A stretch of 64,000 nucleotides of DNA, from NCBI GenBank assembly GCA_028571685.1, contig CM053140.1, positions 148,599,701-148,663,700 on the forward strand, given 5' to 3'. A program made the translations under genes and the position numbers. This stretch comes from Heterohyrax brucei (Eukaryota > Chordata > Mammalia > Hyracoidea > Procaviidae). The notes below the pieces were generated by a model. It worked only from the letters and a program-made list of their open reading frames with translations, did not search any database and was not told where the DNA came from. Below, piece by piece: positions 47,640 to 59,050 of this stretch; the first letter of the stretch is position 1; every line of letters starts with the position of its first letter.

Positions 47640-48128
47640 TGTCATGAATTGAATTCTGTTCCCCAAAAGATCTGTGTAGCAATTTGGCTAAGCCATGATT
47701 CCTGGTATTGTGTGCTGTTCCACCATATTGTAAATCCCATCTCTATATAATTAAGGGTGGGTGGGCAGCAGTTGTGTTGGTGGGGCAGGACTCAGTATGT
47801 AAGATTGTTTTATGTCTTGAGGCAGTCTCTGGAAACATAAAGGAAAGAAGCTGGCAGAGAGATTTGGGGACCTCATACTACCAGGAAATAGAGCCTGGTG
47901 CTGAGTGCATCTTTTGGAAAGGACCTGGATCCCTGTGCCTCAGAAACTTCAAGTCCAGGGAAGGATTGATGATAAGGACCTTCCTCCACAGCCAGCAGAG
48001 AAAGCCTTCCACTGGAGCTGACACCCTGAATTTGAACCTTTAGCTTACTGGACTGTGACAAACAAATCTCTTTTTAAAGCCATCCACTTGTGGTATTTCT
48101 GTCACAGCAAAACTAGTTGACTAAGATA
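47640..48128 (+). repeat. 5' LTR of second MaLR-type provirus
   Basis: Starts tgtcatgaattg and ends actagttgactaagata. It carries a ttaatataaag-free variant of the centre and the gccatccacttgtggtattt 3' block. Confidence 0.8.
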
Positions 48129-49275
48129 GAATTTGATGCCCAGAGGGTGGGGTGCTACTGTAACAAATACCTAAAATGTGGAAGCTGTTTTGAAACTGTG
48201 AATGGATAGAAGACTCAGAAGGAACCGAGGAGAACTGTTAACACTGATTAAGGTGAAGGAAGTGAGAAATGACCAGCAGAAGACCAGCAGCAGCAGCAAT
48301 GGCCAGGCAGCAGCAGAAACAGACAAGCATGAGACATGACTGGAACCGACCCAAGGGATGAAAGAGGTGAGTGCCTGTGCACAGAGGTTTCTTGGCAGAG
48401 TAGGGTGCCTCTGGCCATTTTAATCAGTGGAACAGGGCTTGGTGATATGTGGAGTGAGAGAACTGAGTGTCTATGTGCAGGAGTCTTCCTGGCAGTGTGG
48501 GGTGCCTCTGGGCACTTGAATCAGTGAAGTTACAGAGGTTTGGCACCCTTGCCCCTGTGGGGCAGATACAGCCTGAGGCCCCAGCCGTGAGGTCACAGGG
48601 AGTAGAAACTGAAGAGATAAAGACATGAGAAGCTGAGCTGCTTCAGTCTCAAAACATATAGCCATGACCTCAGGGATTTGTAAGTGTTGAGTCATGGCTT
48701 CCTGTGTTTCTAAAGGTAGAATTGCCACTCAGTTGGGATTAGGGTGCACCTAAAGCCAAGGGGACCAGAGTTGTTGTCCCAGTGGGCCTGGACGCCAGAG
48801 CTATAGCACAATGCCAGAATCACATATATTACAAGGACTGAAGAAAAACTTTGAACATAGAAGAAAAGTATTTGGCAGCTATTGTCATGAATTGAATTGT
48901 GATCCCCCAAACACACTCAGAATCTGGAGAGTGTGGCCAATATCTACAGTCTGGAGGGTAGGGCCATTGTGCAAAATGTCTCAGAGAGTGTAAGATTGTT
49001 TTCAAAGCTTTCAGTGTTAATGTACTGTGTTTTGCTCACTTGTTTTGTTCCCTGTTTTCCTTCTTTTCTCTCATTTGCAATGGAAATTTCTAAGTTGAGT
49101 CTGCCTGTTCGGCATTACATTTTGAAAACAGGTAATTTGTGTTCTAGATTTCACAGACAGAAAGGAATTTCGGGATTTTGTACTTGGACCTGATACCTTT
49201 GCTATGATAGGGTGAATATATTTTGCATGTTGCATGTTGCAAGAATGTGATTCTTTTAGGGCACAAAGAGTGGAA

Positions 49276-49762
49276 TGTCGTGGATTGAATTGTGTTCCCT
49301 CCAAAATCTGTGTAGCAATCAGTCTAGGCTATGATTCATGATATTGTGCACTGTTCCTCCTTTTGCAAATCCTGCTTCTGTGCTGTTAATAGGGAGATAG
49401 GCAGCAGTTGTGTTGGTGCGGCAGGACTCAAGGTATAAGACTGTTCTGTGCCTAGAGGCAGTCTCTTGAGGTGTAAAGGAAAGAAGCTAGCAGAGAGATT
49501 TAGGGACCTCACATCACCAAGAAACTGCCGGGAGCTGAGTGCACCTTTTGGAAAAGACCTGGACAAGGAGATTGATGACAAAGACCTTATTCCTTATTGA
49601 TGGCACGGACCTTATTCCACAGCCAGCAGATAAAGCCTTCACTTGGAGTTAGTACCCTGAATTTGAACTTTTAGCTTACTGGACTGTCATAAATAAAATT
49701 TTTCTTTCTAAAGCCATTCACTTGTGATATTTCTGGTGAAGCACTACTAGTTGATTAAGACA
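49276..49762 (+). repeat. 3' LTR of second MaLR-type provirus
   Basis: Starts tgtcgtggattg and ends gttgattaagaca. A 22-bp-scale difference around 49570-49615 (attgatg-acaaagacctta and cacggaccttattcc) reflects a small local duplication. Confidence 0.8.
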
Positions 49763-50090
49763 ATTAAGATGGTAAGGAGAAGAGGAAGAGGGATATTCAT
49801 TAATTTGACAGTAGGCAAGAATTATCTTAGATGAAGGGAAGGACAAAACACAGTAGAGACGTTAGCACACTGGGCAGCTCCTATCCAGATGTGAGATGAG
49901 AAGGAGGGGGACAACACTGGTTGAATGGACACAGAAAATACAGGTTAAAAAGGAGGAGTGTGCTCTCACAGTGTGGGGAGAACAACTATAGTTACATAAA
50001 AGAAGTGTGTAAGTTTTGTATGACGTATTGACTTGAATAGCAAACTGTCACTTAAAGCACAGTAGAATTAAAAATAATCATAATAATAAA

Positions 50091-52390
50091 AAACTCAGGT
50101 GGTGTAAAGATTTAAGCAACAATGACATCACCTGAGAAGACTTATACTATCTATAGATCTGCCATAGTTTGTGCCTGTATAGTTATAGGCTTTTGTAATG
50201 ATAGAATCATTTAGAATTGTCAACGTAACTCAGCTCTATGAAGAAAACACATTTCAGCTGATGGGAGTAAGGACATGATCGCCCAGAGCCCCGTCTTTGA
50301 AGAACACACAGAGCAGTGATAGTGACAAGGAGGTTTGGGAATTTGCAACGAGAGAAGGGGATTTTTTTTCTATGTAATTGTTAATTATTCAACTAATGTA
50401 GTGTTTTGGAATAAAGCAATAAATAAGATCTATGCCTTTTAAAATTCAAAGAGAATAAATCTATAAGGAATTGAGTATTATTTGCAATTAGGTCTGACAA
50501 TGCTGATACAAGGACTCCTTGTGGTGCATTCTCACATGGGATCATTAGAACATGATAAGGACAGTCTACGGAACCTGTAGGAACAAACACAAAGAAAATC
50601 AATACTGATCAACTGATTTAAGGTGTCTTCTGCATGTTAGCCACCATGCTAAAACTCATAGAAGGATTATCTCATGTCATCTTCATAAAAAGTCTTTGGA
50701 AGAGTCTCTGCTCTATTATTCATTTTACAGATAAGGGATCTGAGGTGCAGAGAGAAATTTTTAGTCTTACCCTAGGTCACGTATTTAAAAAGTGAAGAAA
50801 TCAAGCAATCTAATGTAAGTCACGCAATCTGGCTATACTGACTATATTTTTATATGATTATTTATTACATTCTCTTTGATCCTCATTTTACTGGAATGAC
50901 AAATCTTTCTCTTTCAATATTTCTTACAATTTATTTTCAATGCACTAGCATCAGTTACCTAAGACACATTAAAAGAGCAGATTTCTCAACCTCACAGCAG
51001 TTCTTCTGAAATAGAAGCTCTAGTTTTAATAAGTTCCCTATATTTTGAACATACTCACTAATGATTGAGAATTACCTATGTGAAGGATACCAGCATATCT
51101 TATGGAAGTTAATATTGGATTTCTAATGCATAGCATTAATATTTGTGGAAAAATTATGCTTCAGTCAATGATATAACCACTAGAATAGGGCTGGTATGAA
51201 ATTAAGTTCAAACAATTTTATGTAATCTTGATTTTTGATTATAAGCCCTGTGGTAAGAAAAGAATGCAGATTATAGATAAATAACTTGAACTCCCTTTGG
51301 TAATTACAATTAATATGACACTTAAAGCAGAAGATCAAGCAAATGATATATTTTCTAATGTAACCATAAGCACAATTTTTTCTGTCAGCTGCATTTCACG
51401 TGCACACATATGTACAAACAAATGTAGACACACAGAGTTCTTTTTAAGTCTTTAAAATAATTTTAGTATTAATTATCCAAATGGGAGGAGACCACAAGTA
51501 AGTCTCTCTCCTACTCATATTAGAAGATTTCTCCTTTTTCCTCTTTGACGCTACAGGAAAGGGGAAAAAAATGCATGTAGGTGGTAATGGGTTGTCTTTT
51601 TTCAAAGGTCATAAGTAAAAGTCATCTATATTTTAGGAAAAAAATATTATGCCAAATATTTTATTACAGGTGTTGAGATGAGTAATAGTTTGCAAGCTGT
51701 GCTTGAAAAAGAGGTAATGTAACAGGAGGTATTTGAAATTCAGTGCTTCTCAAGAATTTCTTGCATATGACTCTATTCCTCTTTGTTCCTTTTCTTGCAT
51801 CTACTATTTCTGAATTTAGAATCAACCACCTCCATTAGCGCTAGTGCAAGATAATGAGTGGGATGACTTGAGTAATGAACTTGTAACATACAGTAGAAGT
51901 TTAAGAGAAATGAGAAGGAATTTCTCTGCTATTGTGGGTAGCTATCTGTCATAATTTAGTGTCTAGTCATATATGGAAAGGTAAATAAGAACAAAAAATT
52001 AAGAAAAACTTTCCTTTCAGGGATCAACATGGTGGTATCTAAGCCAGGGTTAAAAAATAACTGATGTCTTAGAAAATGTACCAACAATGGAACTTTTAAA
52101 AATGAAACCATATAATTAAGTGTATGAGATTAGACATTGGAGCTTAGTTAATCAATTGCACAAAATTCTTCGAACTGAGTAAGAGTCAAGTAATTTCCCC
52201 TTTGCCAGGTATCTTGAGACTGTAACATGACTTACAATATGCAAAGAAATTATAACAATCAATGTGGAATATTAAAATTGTTCTGTGACCTTTCAAAATG
52301 TTTGCTAAATATTTAAAACTCATTGTCTGTAAATATATATGGCAAAATGGAAGAAGAAAAATAAACAGTAAAACAAATCCGTGTTTTACT
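50091..52390. other. Non-coding sequence with a MIR
   Basis: A MIR-like element covers about 50630-50845 (catgctaaaactcatagaag, then cattttacagataagggatc, then accctaggtcacg). The remainder is AT-rich with no repeat or coding evidence. Confidence 0.5.
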
Positions 52391-52566
52391 GTTGTTGTTA
52401 GGCCCTGTTCAATAGGTTCTGACTTATAGAAATGTTGTACACAACAGAAGGAAACTGTCCACTTCTTTACAGCCCTCACAACACTGCCATTTTCAGTCAA
52501 TTGTTGCAGCTATTGTGTCAATCCATCTCACTGAGCGTCTTCTGCCTTTTCCAGTGACCCTCTCCT
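52391..52566 (-). mobile_element. RTE-type LINE 3' end, antisense
   Basis: Begins gttgttgttaggccctgttc, the antisense RTE terminus, then ataggttctgacttatagaa, then caattgttgcagctattgtg and tcaatccatctcactgag. It is collinear (antisense) with the 3' end of the RTE at 56845-57342. Confidence 0.78.
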
Positions 52567-52909
52567 TAACAAACTATGTATTTAGTACACTGTAACTGAA
52601 AACATACAGATAATTGAAAATTAAACTTCTTACATCTGTAAAGGAGATGCACTGGAGGCATAGCAATTGCATTTTTGCTCCCATAAATGAGTTCCGAGTT
52701 AATACACCTCATGCACATCCACAGTCTGTCAGTAGAGGTGTGTGTTGCTGTAATACCGAAGATTTCAGCAGAGCTTCCGTACTAGCAATCTACTGAAAAT
52801 CAGCCAATGAAAACCTCACAGATCTCAATCAAGAATGGGGACAATGCAGAACTGGATAGAGGTTTGTTCAGCTGTATGTGAGGCAGCCATGAGTCAAGGC
52901 CAACAACAC

Positions 52910-53415
52910 TGTCATTGTGTCTCCCAAAAACATGTGTAGCCATCTGTCTAGACCATGAATCCTGGTAGTGTGTGATGTTCCCATATGTTGTAAATCCAGC
53001 CTCTACAATGTTAATGAGGGAGGATTGGCAGCAGCTGTGTTGTTGGAACAGAAATTAATGTATAAGATTGTATTGTGCCTTGAGGCAATCTTTCGGGATG
53101 TAAGTGAAAGGGAAGCAAGCAGGGTACCTCATGCTACCAAAAAGCAATATTGAGCATAGAGTGCATCATTTGGAAAGGACCTGGGGCACCTGCACCTAAG
53201 AAGCTCTTAGCCCAGGGTAAGATTGGTGATGAGAATCTTGGTCCAAAGCCAACAAAGCTTTTTCCTGGAGCTAGTGCCCCGAATTTGGACTTCTAACCTG
53301 TTGGACTGCCAGCCAAGCCGAGTGCTGTTGAGTTGGACTGAGACAGAATAAAATTTCTTTTCAAAGCCATCCACTTGTGTTATTTCTGTTAGAGCAGCAC
53401 TAGATGACTGAGACA
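52910..53415 (+). mobile_element. Solo MaLR-type LTR with near-perfect 5-bp duplication
   Basis: Starts tgtcattgtgtctccc and ends gatgactgagaca. It is flanked by aacac (52905-52909) and aacat (53416-53420). It contains a 23-bp SINE-tail insertion at 53309-53331. Confidence 0.85.
53300..53340 (-). mobile_element. Ultra-short SINE/RTE tail insertion (23 bp) with 9-bp duplication
   Basis: gttggactg repeats perfectly at 53300-53308 and 53332-53340, bracketing ccagccaagccgagtgctgttga. That is antisense AfroSINE/RTE tail, while the rest of the LTR is continuous with sister copies. Confidence 0.75.
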
Positions 53416-53420
53416 AACAT

Positions 53421-54270
53421 GTCTATAAAAAATGAATCTGTAGGAATTTGAGCAATGCTTTCCATCTTCTCGCTCTATAACTTGTTATGGGGAGTGAGCA
53501 TCTACTCTATGTCTTAGAGAATTATCATATTTCTTTCTAAGTTTTGATGTTTCCAATATTATATCCTTTTGTGCTTTCAGTATCCTGTGACAGTCTTTAA
53601 CATGAAGATTTTTGATGTTGTCACTCCCTCTAGAATATCTTTTTTTACATCACAATCACTTTCTTCACTTATGTTGGTAAATTCACCTTCAATAAGTTCT
53701 GGCATTCTAGAGTCTCTTCAATGATGGCAGTGTTAATATTCTATATTTAGCTGTTTCTTCTATAATTCATTAACTTGGATTGAAATTTCATTTCCAATAT
53801 TACCAATTTTCTTTGTTGTACTTTCATCTGTGTTAGCCAATTCTGTCTTTTTAGGATGTGTCTTGTAAAATGTCTTGTGAGCTTATTACTGGGAGACAAG
53901 CAGGTACTCACTTCACTGTGAACTGCATAATAGACGTGCAGTGGCTGATCAATGATAGCTTTTGAAAGTGACATAATTAGCCACTGCTTATGATATATAT
54001 CTTTCTTTAATATAGTTATTGGTGTATTGAAGAGTCAGCAATGAATTTTACTTCATGTAATTTCTCAGAGCTAGTGGGTTTGGGGTTCTATTATATCATG
54101 GTAGCTGAAATTTGAAGTGTCCTATTGGATGACTAGTGTTTTATAACAAAACCACTGTAACTAAAATGTGAAATTTTATGAACCATGTCTGTAAAGTTTT
54201 TGTTTTCTGAAAATTGAAATGTGTCAGGAAGCATCCTACTTAGAAATGTTTTTTTAACAAAAATAGTGAA
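53421..54270 (-). other. Unidentified repeat or processed remnant
   Basis: On the minus strand a 75-codon frame (53747-53974) is followed by further short frames with coding-like composition down to about 53480, each broken by stops. I do not recognise the protein. The plus strand has the T-rich look of an antisense transcript copy. It could be a decayed transposase or LINE segment, or a processed pseudogene. Confidence 0.3.
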
Positions 54271-55505
54271 AAATTAAAAAAAGGATATCCATCTGCAAAA
54301 CACTCAGACAAGACCCGTATCTTACACTTTACACAAAGACTAACTCAAAATAGATGAAAGATCAAATATCAAATCTAAAGAAATGGGGATTATGGGGGAA
54401 AAAATAGGGACAACACTGGAAGTTCTAATACATTGCTTAAACAGACTACAAAATCTTACTAATGATGCACAAACAGCAGAAGAGAAAATAGTGAAATGGA
54501 AACTGCTATAAATTAAACACTTATGGTCACCAAAGACTTTATCAAGAGAGTGAAAAAGATTGCCTACAAACTGGAAGAAATATCTGTTGACCACATATCT
54601 GATCAATGTCTAATTTTCACACTCTACAAGACATTGCAAAATATCAACAAGAAAAGACAAAAATCTAGTTAGACAATGGACAAACGAAATGGACAGACAC
54701 TTCTGCAAAGAAGACATTCAGGCAGTCAAAAGATACACGAGCAAATGCTCACAATCATTAGCAACTAGGGAAATCTAAATCAAAACTAGAATGAGATACC
54801 ATCTCACCCCAAACAAGGGTAACACTGATCCAAAAAACACAAAACAATGATTGTTGCAGAGGCTACAGAGAAATCGGAACTCTTTTACACTGCTGGCGTG
54901 AATTTAAAATGGTGTAACCTCATTGGAAAGCAATTTGGTGCTTTCTTAAAAAGCTAGAAATAGAAATACCATATGAGCGTGCAATCCCACTGGTTTGGGT
55001 GAATATATCCTACAGAAGTAAGGGCTGTCACATAAACAGATATATGCCCACAAACGTTTATTGTAGCACTGTCCACAATAACAAGAAGATGGAATCAACC
55101 TAGGTGCCTATCAATGGATGAATGTATACATAAAGTATATATAAAATGGAACACTATGCAATGACAAAAAAACAATGATGACTTTATTAAATATCCCATG
55201 ACCCAGAATCAACTGGAAGACACTATGCTGAGTGAAATCAAGTCAGCTGCAAAAGGACAAATATTGTATGAGATCACTTTTGTAAGGACTTAAGAAAAGA
55301 CTTATGTACAGAAGTAAACACTGTTTGATGGCTACAAGGGTAGGAAGGGAGAAAGAAGCTTATTCATAGATTACTTAGTCTATAGGAATTCAGTTAGGTG
55401 AAGGGAGTGATAGCATGTACCAAAGCACAGAGTAGCAGGAACAGAGATCTGGGCACAATGTTTTCAGGGGACATTGAGGTCAATTTGTGTAACTAGCCTT
55501 TTTCT

Positions 55506-55792
55506 TTATTTTTTAATTTTTATTTAATATGACTGAGTGAAAATGTACATTTCGATATAAATTTACATGCCCACCTATAGGCAGCTTCCACTGCTCTCCC
55601 TGTCTGGTGACAGCACACTATTCCTCTCTGCTTCATACATGTCTCATCCTCCCAACAGTCTCCTTTCCCATCCTCTGCACTCAGTCTCCTTCCTCCAGCC
55701 TGAGGTCAGCAGGATGATATCCTATAGATGTATAGAACCATAAAGTGCATCCAATAAATGGTCACTCTGCATCACCAAGTCCAATCCATTCA
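55506..55792 (-). mobile_element. Antisense L1 3' end inserted in a sense L1 3'UTR
   Basis: T-rich start (ttattttttaatttttattt), then nearly the same 270 bp as 1847-2125. Flanks tagcctttttct (55494-55505) and tagcccttttct (55793-55804) make a 12-bp duplication with one mismatch. Host L1 sequence resumes at gagagtcttctgctccccat. Confidence 0.78.
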
Positions 55793-56311
55793 TAGCCCTT
55801 TTCTAAGAGAGTCTTCTGCTCCCCATATTGGTGAGTGGTATCTGGGGTCTTAAAAGCCAGGAAGCTGCATCTGAGGAACATAAATTGGTCCCAACCTACC
55901 TGTAGCACATGACAACCAAGAACACAAAAGACAGGAGGAAAAAGGAGCCTAGGAGATAGCAGGATCCATGTGATTGGAAGACTACATCAGCATGAGACCA
56001 GAAGAACTAGATGGTGCCCAGCCACCACCAAAAACAGCCCTGATAGGGAACATGATGTAGAGTTCCTGATGTAGCATGAGAAAAATGGAGTGTACAGTTT
56101 AAGAACTCTAACGAAAAAAAACAGACTTGATGATCTGACAACCTAGAGGGTCCCCTGGGAACATGGGCCCTAGACTTACTGCTACCCAGAACTGAAACTA
56201 GTATTGAAGTCAACAGTTCAGACAAAGAATGGACTGGATGGACCTGGGGACACAGGGTGATGCATATGGCGTGTGTACTTGACAGCTTAATATGTATATA
56301 TGAGGTTGTCC

Positions 56312-56440
56312 TAGCCAGGCCAAGTGCCATTGAGTCAGATCCTACTCATGACGACCCTAGAGGAGCACCTGGTGGATTTGAACTGCAAACCTTGTGTTTA
56401 GCAGTGGTAGCACTTAACCCACTATACCACCAAGGTTTCT
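56312..56440 (-). mobile_element. AfroSINE with gccaggccaagtgcc tail
   Basis: Antisense copy beginning ctagccaggccaagtgccat and ending ccaccaaggtttct, with a shortened centre. The tail subtype is the one found alone in the ultra-short insertions. Confidence 0.88.
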
Positions 56441-56623
56441 TACTGGTTTCTTTGTAGAGGGGGGAGAAGATGATGGAGACGAGAGGACAAGTGCTGGTTG
56501 AGTGGATACTGAAAGAGTAGAAGAGTACGCTGTCATGGGGTGAGGAGAGCAGAAGAGTGGCAGAGAGACGAGTACTAGGGGTTTTATAAGGAAAATTGAC
56601 TTGGATTATAAACTTTCACTTAG

Positions 56624-56652
56624 TCACTATTATTATTATTATTATTATTATT
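56624..56652. repeat. (TTA)n microsatellite, L1 tail
   Basis: Nine or so tta units immediately after the conserved L1 3' terminus. Confidence 0.9.
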
Positions 56653-56844
56653 CTAAATTTCAATGTGGGAAAGACAACATTCTTCTTCCTTATCCTTGCA
56701 CACCCTATGTCAGGTTGGAGTTAAAGTCTCTTTGTTTGCATAGTAATATGTCAATATTCATTTATGAGAAAAAAGTTTGCCATCTTCATACAAATTCTAC
56801 TTTAAAAAAGTAAAAAGCACATCCTAATATTGTAATTTCAGTAA

Positions 56845-57342
56845 CCTTGAAAAGGAAAGGTCTATAGCATGCCACCTTGAAGACTAAAGTGCACTTGACC
56901 CAAGTCATGGTATTCTCAGTCACATCATAGACATGCAGAAGCTGGACAATTAATAAAGAAGACAGGAGAATAACTGATGCCTTTGAATTGGAGTTTTGAA
57001 GAGGAATGTTGAATGTACCATGAACTGTCAAAAGAACAAAGATATGTTCTGGAAAAAGTACAACCAGAGACCTCCTTGGAAGCAAAGGTGGCAAGACGGC
57101 ATCTTACATACTTGTTGTCAGGAAGGGTCAGTCCCTGGAGAAGGACATCATGCTTGCTAGAGTGGAGGGTTAAGGTGAAAGACGAAGATCCTCAATGAGA
57201 TGTATTGACACATTGGCTGCAACAATCTGCTGAAGTATGAAAATGGTTGTGGACATAGTGAAAGACTGGGAAGTGTTTCATTCTGTTGTGCACAGGGTCA
57301 CTATGAGTTGGAACTAACTCAATGGCACCTAACAACAACAAT
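56845..57342 (+). mobile_element. RTE-type LINE 3' end, longest copy
   Basis: Begins ccttgaaaaggaaaggtc and continues through the RTE C-terminal region (cagctggacaattaataaag-like WTI/N motif, ctccttggaagcaaaggtgg, ggcaagacggcatcttac) to ggcacctaacaacaacaata. The final 45 bp (gggtcactatgagttggaac and onward) is the same tail as the AfroSINEs, identifying this LINE as their likely enzyme source. Multiple stops; no intact frame. Confidence 0.82.
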
Positions 57343-57522
57343 ACCATATTTTTCCAGTGGAGGTAATACTGCCCTCAGCAAAACCTCTTTTATACCATAA
57401 TAGTCTGTGTTCCTTCACAGTTCAACGTTATAGAACAAAATCTTAATATGTTTTTATCATTAGTTGCTTCAAAACTACTCCAATTTAAACAGTGATTTCA
57501 TATTTGTTCCATCAGCCTTTTG

Positions 57523-57663
57523 CCATCTAGTTCATTTCAACTCATAGAGACCCTATTGGACAGAGTATAACTCTCCCTCAGGGTTTCCAAAGAGCCGCTG
57601 TTGAACTCAAACTGATGACCTTTAGACTGGCAGGTGTAATGCCTGACCACTGAATGCCACAAT
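57523..57663 (-). mobile_element. AfroSINE
   Basis: Antisense copy: gccatctagttcatttcaac to cctgaccactgaatgccac. Confidence 0.82.
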
Positions 57664-57689
57664 CTTCTTACTAAGTAGTTTATTGCATC

Positions 57690-57790
57690 CGTGGTGGTAC
57701 AGTGATTAAGATCTCAGCTGCTAACCAAAAGTGAGCAGTTCAAATACACCAGTGCTGTTTGGAAATCCTATGACTAATTTATACTCTGTC
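57690..57790 (+). mobile_element. AfroSINE, 3'-truncated
   Basis: Head tccgtggtggtacagtgatt to aatttatactctgtcaataa, without the gtcg tail. Confidence 0.75.
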
Positions 57791-59050
57791 AATAAGAGGA
57801 ATTTAAATTAAATTGAATTTTTCTCCTTAAAGGCAGGCAAAATTTAAAAAGAAAAAGAAAAAAAGTGTGGAAAACTGTTCTGTAATTTAGCTAAGAAGTT
57901 TGAAGGGACTTACAGGCTTTTGAAGGAAAGAGCTGGAAGAAGGGTAGACTGATTTTAAAAAGACTAAACTGGATTAAAGACAATAAGGCATACTCTGCCT
58001 CTTAGATCTATTTCATATAAACTTGGTGACTGAGTAAAGAAGTATTTGTATTAAAATAAAAATTAAAAATTGTATGTTGTGCTTTTTGAACTCTGAGTAG
58101 CTAATAGAAGGATTGTTGTTTTTCTGGTAATGAACTGTATCTGTAGGCCTTTTGGAAAATTTCAGCATTAGTTAAATCAGCAATTGAAATCACCAAATAT
58201 TTGATTTTATTTTTACTATGTAGAAAGCCTTATCATAATAAAAATACGAAGTTTCAACATTTTAAACCTACAGACTCACATTGAGAAAACAGACATTAAT
58301 GTACAAATAATTAAGTAGTGTACAAAGACAAATATATCCCAGTGCCAAGCAAGATCAATTATTGAATAAATCATTGGTTCATAGAGCCTGGAGTTCAGAG
58401 GAATAAAAGATTTTAACATTGATCTTGAAAAGACTTGATAAGACCTTTAAAAAATGAGTAAGAATTAAACAGTAGTGCAAGGAAAATATTAAAGTAAGCT
58501 GATTTTTGAAAAACATATTTTCTTCTCTGAAAAAAATCACCTAGAGTATTTTTTCATAATAACCTTTTTTGTGAAATCCAGTCTATAAAATGGTAATTTT
58601 TTTCAATTGTTAGAAATTGTGTGGCTCTCAGAGAAATATAGAAAAAATATGCCAAAGGTTTTATGTAATTTATTAATTAATAAGGAAATTGTCATAGAGT
58701 TGTTAGAAATATTTCAAGGAATCCAGAGAGACAGTGCACGTGCTGGTCAAGGGTGTGATGTTTAGCCCACAATATAGATAGGTTGGAAGGACAGGAAAGG
58801 TTGCGATACCATTTCAGCATTTCTAGTGACCTATAAATGTTTTGGCTCAGTGATTCATGCACTAGTCTGTCAGCCCTAGCATGTGCTACAAACAACCAAT
58901 TCCAGCTCCTCCCTTTCAGTTGTATCTGTCCTGATGTAACCTGGCTGAGTGACTGGCTGTGCCCATTAGATAAACAGGTGAAAATATTATCACTACAGAT
59001 AAGCAAACAACAAAGAAAGCACATATCAACTGTTCTGACATAATCAAATA
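57791..59050. other. Non-coding sequence, no gene seen
   Basis: AT-rich. The 58690-59024 minus-strand frame (110 codons) has no recognisable domain. The 58700-58980 stretch is less AT-rich than its surroundings and could be worth a conservation check. Confidence 0.4.

Larger units (their letters stand above)
47640..49762 (+). mobile_element. Short MaLR-type provirus with rearranged internal region
   Basis: LTRs at 47640-48128 and 49276-49762 flank only about 1.15 kb of internal sequence. The two LTRs are clearly alike in length (489 and 487 bp) and blocks. Internal sequence at 48129-48230 matches 1374-1480 of the first provirus, and 48915-49275 matches about 2999-3433, so most of the middle is deleted. 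Within it, 48828-48905 repeats 47583-47660, including L1 flank plus LTR start. No ORF has recognisable retroviral motifs. Confidence 0.75.
47546..50090 (+). mobile_element. Second L1 3' fragment, split by a MaLR provirus
   Basis: From 47546 the sequence restarts at agtcagctgcaaaacgacaa, the point matching 55240 of the L1 at 54-56 kb, and runs to 47639. The MaLR element 47640-49762 interrupts it. It resumes at 49763 with agaagaggaagagggatatt, continuing through the 3'UTR to agcaaactgtcacttaaag and an A/T-rich tail at about 50060-50090. Confidence 0.72.
54271..56640 (+). pseudogene. L1 3' end (ORF2 C-terminus and 3'UTR)
   Basis: The ORF2-like part at 54271-55320 carries the same blocks as 46.4-47.3 kb (gacaacactggaagttctaa, cagaagagaaaatagtg, accatctcaccccaaac, ggatgaatgtatacataaag), all frame-broken. 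The 3'UTR at 55320-56625 is longer than in the 45.8-kb copy. It holds two later insertions: an antisense L1 end (55506-55792) and an AfroSINE (56312-56440). It ends gattataaactttcacttag and a (TTA)n tail at 56624-56652. Confidence 0.8.

Noticed and set aside
47708-48043. 111-codon frame
   Set aside because: Entirely LTR sequence; sister LTRs have equivalent but broken frames.
58692-59024. 110-codon minus-strand frame
   Set aside because: No known domain, signal peptide or splice sites consistent with an exon; likely chance in a less AT-rich patch.
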